64,000 nt of DNA from Bacillus sp. FJAT-28004 (GTDB lineage Bacteria; Bacillota; Bacilli; Paenibacillales; Paenibacillaceae), in NCBI RefSeq assembly GCF_001280845.1, contig NZ_LGHP01000002.1, forward strand, positions 257,970 to 321,969, written 5' to 3'. A program made the position numbers and the translations under genes. Of this stretch, positions 61,195-64,000 are shown piece by piece; position 1 is the first letter of the stretch, and every line of letters starts with the position of its first letter. The notes beneath the pieces are model-generated. The model had not been told where the DNA came from. It did no database searches and was given only the letters and a program-made list of their open reading frames with translations.

Positions 61195-61351
61195 CTCGAG
61201 CACGGCGGAGATGAGCGGACGCAGGAGGAGATAGCGAAGGAACTCATTTTATAAGGCGAAGAGATGACGTGTCATTATTAATATTGTTGTTATAAGTTCT
61301 ATAGTAGAATCAATGGCCACGTCTTTGTAACGTGGCTTTTTTATGCGATTT
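61195..61351 (+). repeat. sigK 3'-end remnant, copy 4, internally deleted, with terminator
   Basis: It starts deeper in sigK than the other remnants, encoding LEHGGDERTQEEIAKEL, then skips about 60 bp (GISRSYVSRIE to LYHE) and rejoins at TTTTATAAGGCGAAGAGATGA, the sigK end, now out of frame. The post-stop sequence and terminator (61316-61343, GCCACGT/ACGTGGC) match copies 1 and 3. It closes module C and may be the oldest sigK end in the series. Confidence 0.85.
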
Positions 61352-61677
61352 TTTCAGCATATCCCCTAGGTAGCAAAGGTTCATTACAAGGATCGTCTGC
61401 CGGCTGATTTTCTTGTTCCCGGGCAAGTAACACAATAGTCATAGAAATGGGGTAGAGAAAAGTTGGATGTGCCTGATTTCGGACAGCGCCTGCGCGTTGG
61501 GAGTTGTTAAATGAACATGATTTGACGGGAGTAACTAGTAAAGCAGTGACAGTTGCCATTATGGAAGGTTAGAGACTTGACAGCTGCGCAGCTTGAATCC
61601 TAATTCGTGCACTGAAAAAAGTAAACTGGTAGAATACAAGGATCAATATAAATTCGGTAGAGAGGCGGCTGAAGAAC
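61352..61677. other. Non-coding gap after the last sigK remnant
   Basis: No convincing gene on either strand; a 72-codon minus-strand frame lacks an SD and family resemblance. The AraC gene is preceded by GAGAGGCGG at its start. Confidence 0.45.
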
Positions 61678-62580
61678 ATGAGAGAACAGGAGCTTAGCCA
61701 CTTGCCCTTTGTACATAGTGCAGGAGACTTTGTCATTCAAGCAGGGTTTGTGCTTGGACCCAGGCAGATTGACGATTTTGAATTAGTCTACTTTCCCGAT
61801 GGTACCCAAACGGAATATGAGATAGACGGAAGCCTATTTGTTCTTAATGAGCCTTGCTTCATTTTCACTCGCCCAGGTGACTGGCATACCTACCGGTTCG
61901 CGCCGGAAAAAAACGTAAGACATTTGTTCGTACATTTTGATTATACCTCTCTACGGGAAGCGGACGAGCGATTTGTGTCCTTGCTCCGAGAGGGCCATAT
62001 GTTCCCGGCAGGACGCCATATACTCGTAACCGGCTTAATGGAGAAAATACTTTGGATTGCGAATCACCAGCCTGCGCATTGGCGGAGAAGGCTTGCCGTT
62101 TTGGTTTCCGCCTCTCTAGAAGAGCTGTCGTCCTTTTCCTCGCAAGTTGCGGAAGGGGAAGCCATCTCCTTGCCTGTCCCTATTCAACATGCGATTACCT
62201 ATATGGAAGAGCATTTGAGCGATCCCGTAAAAATTGAAGAAATTGCAGCGATATCTGGCTGGTCCCATGAATACTTCACACGGATGTTTGTTGCCTCTAC
62301 CGGCATTTCCCCCAAACGCATGCTGCTTGAGTTAAGGTTTCGGCGTGCCGAGATACTGATGATGAGGGGGTCCGGCACGGTGAAGCAAATCGCCTATTTG
62401 GTAGGCTTTGGAGATGAACACCATTTCTCTAAAATGTATAAGAAGATTCGAGGAATAACGGCATCGGATTACATAAAGAGATGCCAGGATCCATTATTCC
62501 GCCACACGGTGTCCGTATTCGACCCATATACGTTCTATCCTTTGAACCGAAATATTTTGGTGAATTCCTTGGTCAAATAA
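61678..62580 (+). CDS. AraC-family regulator with N-terminal cupin
   Basis: A 300-residue regulator with a sugar-binding cupin (DDFELVYFPDGTQTEYEI; CFIFTRPGDWHTYRF) and a C-terminal helix-turn-helix pair (VKIEEIAAISGWSHEYFTRM; VKQIAYLVGFGDEHHFSKMYKK). ATG 61678 lies just after a GAGAGGCGG SD. The dioxygenase gene follows 82 bp later on the same strand and is its likely target. Confidence 0.88.
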   Translation: MREQELSHLPFVHSAGDFVIQAGFVLGPRQIDDFELVYFPDGTQTEYEIDGSLFVLNEPCFIFTRPGDWHTYRFAPEKNVRHLFVHFDYTSLREADERFVSLLREGHMFPAGRHILVTGLMEKILWIANHQPAHWRRRLAVLVSASLEELSSFSSQVAEGEAISLPVPIQHAITYMEEHLSDPVKIEEIAAISGWSHEYFTRMFVASTGISPKRMLLELRFRRAEILMMRGSGTVKQIAYLVGFGDEHHFSKMYKKIRGITASDYIKRCQDPLFRHTVSVFDPYTFYPLNRNILVNSLVK

Positions 62581-62674
62581 ACACATCATTTACCGGTTTT
62601 AGACTATGGAGCGATCTGAATTAACACGCTACAATTAGCGGGTAAGCATTTCAATCTAGGGAGTGGATTGGTCT

Positions 62675-63673
62675 ATGGGGAAGTTTTATGTGCCTAAATC
62701 ACGTGCAAGGGATAACCGCTATTTAGTAAGTGTGAAAGAATATTCCCACTATCATAGAGAAGGCTACTTAATTGTCCGAAACCTATTGTCAAAAGAAGAC
62801 ATCGCCGAGCTCTATGAATTAGCAGAGCAAACTAGGCTTAATAGCCTTCAGTTAGATAAGCACGCAGATCGTGATAATGCGGATCCACTCAAAGAGGAAT
62901 ATGCTAAGGCGACAAGAATTCATATGCTGTCTCGTTTAAATGCAGCAGCGGAGAGGGGGTTGCTTAACCCTCGAATAGTCGATGTTACGGAGGCGTTAGT
63001 TGGGCCAGATGTATACGCTCTTCAGTCCATGCTCTTTTTAAATCCTCCTGGAACAGGCGGTCAAGGCTGGCATCAGGATGCATGCTATATCAAGACGCAT
63101 CCGGATACGCTAATTGGAGCGTGGATTGCCTTAGAGGAAGCGGATGAAGAAAATGGCTGCTTGTGGGTCGTACCCGGCTCGAACAACGAACCGATATATC
63201 CTCCTGATGGTGTCGGAGGAGGAAATGTGCACGCGGTGGATGCATTCGAGGATTTGAATGGCGTGCAGAATGTGAGCCATTTGGACGATAATGTGAACAC
63301 GCTTTCTAAGGTTGTCGCAAACTATCCTCCAGCCATACCCGTTCCACTACGTACGGGAGATGTTTTGTTTTTCCATTCACATCTACTTCATCGCTCTTAT
63401 CCGAATCGTACCCAGGATCGGTACCGCCGCTCATATGTTTGCCATTATTGCAATGCACGTTCTTGGGTGCCATGGGATCATGATGGATTCGAAGGTCATT
63501 CAGGGAATTACCGTCAAATTCTCGCCCGCGGAAACACAAACCTTCCTTATGCAGAGCCAGCATTCGGTACGGAGGTTTACTTGGCAGATGGAGAAGAGGA
63601 ATCGAGCAGCGTTACGATGATGGGGATGGACAATGGGATCATGATGCCGATGGGAATGGAGAAAGATGAATAA
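62675..63673 (+). CDS. Phytanoyl-CoA dioxygenase (PhyH) family protein
   Basis: A 332-residue Fe(II)/2-oxoglutarate-dependent oxygenase. The HxD of the metal triad is in GWHQDACY (near residue 135), the distal His in HSHLLHRSYPNR (near 235), with an Arg about ten residues later for 2-oxoglutarate. HFREGYLIVRNLLS-like opening (HYHREGYLIVRNLL) is typical of the family. The acidic, Met-rich C-terminal tail is unusual. Members hydroxylate lipids, sugars or natural products; the substrate is unknown. ATG 62675 is preferred over GTG 62663, which lies in the SD. Confidence 0.88.
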   Translation: MGKFYVPKSRARDNRYLVSVKEYSHYHREGYLIVRNLLSKEDIAELYELAEQTRLNSLQLDKHADRDNADPLKEEYAKATRIHMLSRLNAAAERGLLNPRIVDVTEALVGPDVYALQSMLFLNPPGTGGQGWHQDACYIKTHPDTLIGAWIALEEADEENGCLWVVPGSNNEPIYPPDGVGGGNVHAVDAFEDLNGVQNVSHLDDNVNTLSKVVANYPPAIPVPLRTGDVLFFHSHLLHRSYPNRTQDRYRRSYVCHYCNARSWVPWDHDGFEGHSGNYRQILARGNTNLPYAEPAFGTEVYLADGEEESSSVTMMGMDNGIMMPMGMEKDE

Positions 63674-63770
63674 GTGGTACTGATTTGTAATAAAGCGAAG
63701 ATTGACACTCTCTTATTTCACATTATGTTACTCTCCATCGGTTTTAGATTCTAATATACTTTTTATACCA

Positions 63771-63799
63771 TTGTTTACCCTCTCAATGTTCGATATAAT
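63771..63799 (+). promoter_or_regulatory. Sigma-A-type promoter upstream of the lysine riboswitch
   Basis: TTGTTT, 17-bp spacer, TATAAT (63794-63799), about 40 bp before the aptamer. Confidence 0.65.
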
Positions 63800-63842
63800 G
63801 TTCTTGTAAATTAAATTGAATACAACCCTCATCCTATCAAAC

Positions 63843-63990
63843 GGTGAGGTAGAGGTCGCGGTTTTTAGAAGTAAATCAGTGGAGACGCAGAGAACGTCAT
63901 TGAAGCTGTTGAAAGGAACTACCGCCGAAGTTTGATTGCTGCTCTGGGCAATTGGGCTGGGACTGTTGCCGGAAGGTGCAGAACTGTCAC
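63843..63990 (+). ncRNA. Lysine riboswitch (L box) aptamer
   Basis: The L-box landmarks occur in order: GGTGAGGTAGAGGTCGCG at the 5' side, TGAAAGG, CCGCCGAAG, GGGCTGG and CCGGAAGG in the central helices, and AACTGTCAC closing P1 by pairing GTGA with TCAC. The aptamer is nearly complete; the expression platform and the controlled gene (usually lysine biosynthesis or transport) lie beyond the window edge. Confidence 0.9.
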
Positions 63991-64000
63991 AAATTTATGA

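Noticed and set aside
61341..61559. 72-codon minus-strand frame after the last sigK remnant
   Set aside because: Overlaps the terminator T tract, no SD, composition not protein-like.
1..64000. tRNA/rRNA genes, CRISPR arrays, insertion sequences, prophage or integrase genes
   Set aside because: None could be recognised on reading either strand; the module borders therefore lack an identifiable mobilisation enzyme within this window.

Overview
The window reads as a chromosome segment of a Gram-positive, endospore-forming Firmicute, most likely Paenibacillaceae. This is inferred from an intact sporulation sigma-K gene and from several LplABC/YesMN-type sugar-uptake modules with strong Shine-Dalgarno sites. 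No tRNA, rRNA, CRISPR array or recognisable transposase or integrase was seen.

Layout. 1-2460: the 3' part of a PQQ-like beta-propeller gene, a Nudix hydrolase, and sigK with its terminator. 2530-29690 (module A): a large glycan-use cluster under a YesN/YesM two-component system. It holds a GH4 alpha-galacturonidase (LplD-like), an aldo-keto reductase, a small cupin, two GH36-type alpha-galactosidases, a permease pair, two close paralogous binding lipoproteins, a secreted beta-helix protein, a uronate-isomerase-like amidohydrolase, a GH43/GH117-like propeller enzyme, an oxidoreductase, and GH31, GH95 and GH88 enzymes. 29800-41300 (module B): a second YesN/YesM-permease-permease-lipoprotein operon with a cupin, two Gfo/Idh/MocA oxidoreductases (one frameshifted) and a GH36-like enzyme. 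41530-61190 (module C): a composite of four blocks. These are an AT-rich XRE-cupin/EutH-like/Xaa-Pro aminopeptidase block; a LacI-controlled oxidoreductase/ABC/lipoprotein operon ending in an unrecognised 1066-aa protein; a divergent XRE-cupin with kbl and an epimerase-type threonine dehydrogenase; and a divergent AraC with a GH4 enzyme. 61350-64000: AraC regulator, phytanoyl-CoA dioxygenase family gene, and a lysine riboswitch running into the window edge.

The most striking feature is structural. The 3' end of sigK occurs four times: once in the intact gene at 2341-2460, then as gene-less remnants at 29691, 41320 and 61195. Each has a stop codon and a GCCACGT/ACGTGGC-type terminator, and each sits exactly at a border between modules. 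This looks like repeated insertion of accessory modules at the 3' end of sigK, each event regenerating the sigK end and pushing the old end outward, as happens at tRNA 3' ends. No recombinase is visible in the window.

A second signal is regulatory. Five transcription-unit heads in module A carry an AAAAYAC-like box at an almost fixed 51-53 bp upstream of a -10 element, usually with a second AAATTAC-like half-site. This is a good candidate for the binding site of the module's YesN-type regulator.

Working model: secreted and lipoprotein components capture an acidic, galactose- and possibly fucose-bearing plant polysaccharide or its fragments. ABC permeases import the oligomers, and cytoplasmic GH4, GH36, GH31, GH95 and GH88 enzymes with redox and isomerase enzymes degrade them. 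No ATPase gene is present, so all three permease pairs must share an MsmX-type ATPase encoded elsewhere.
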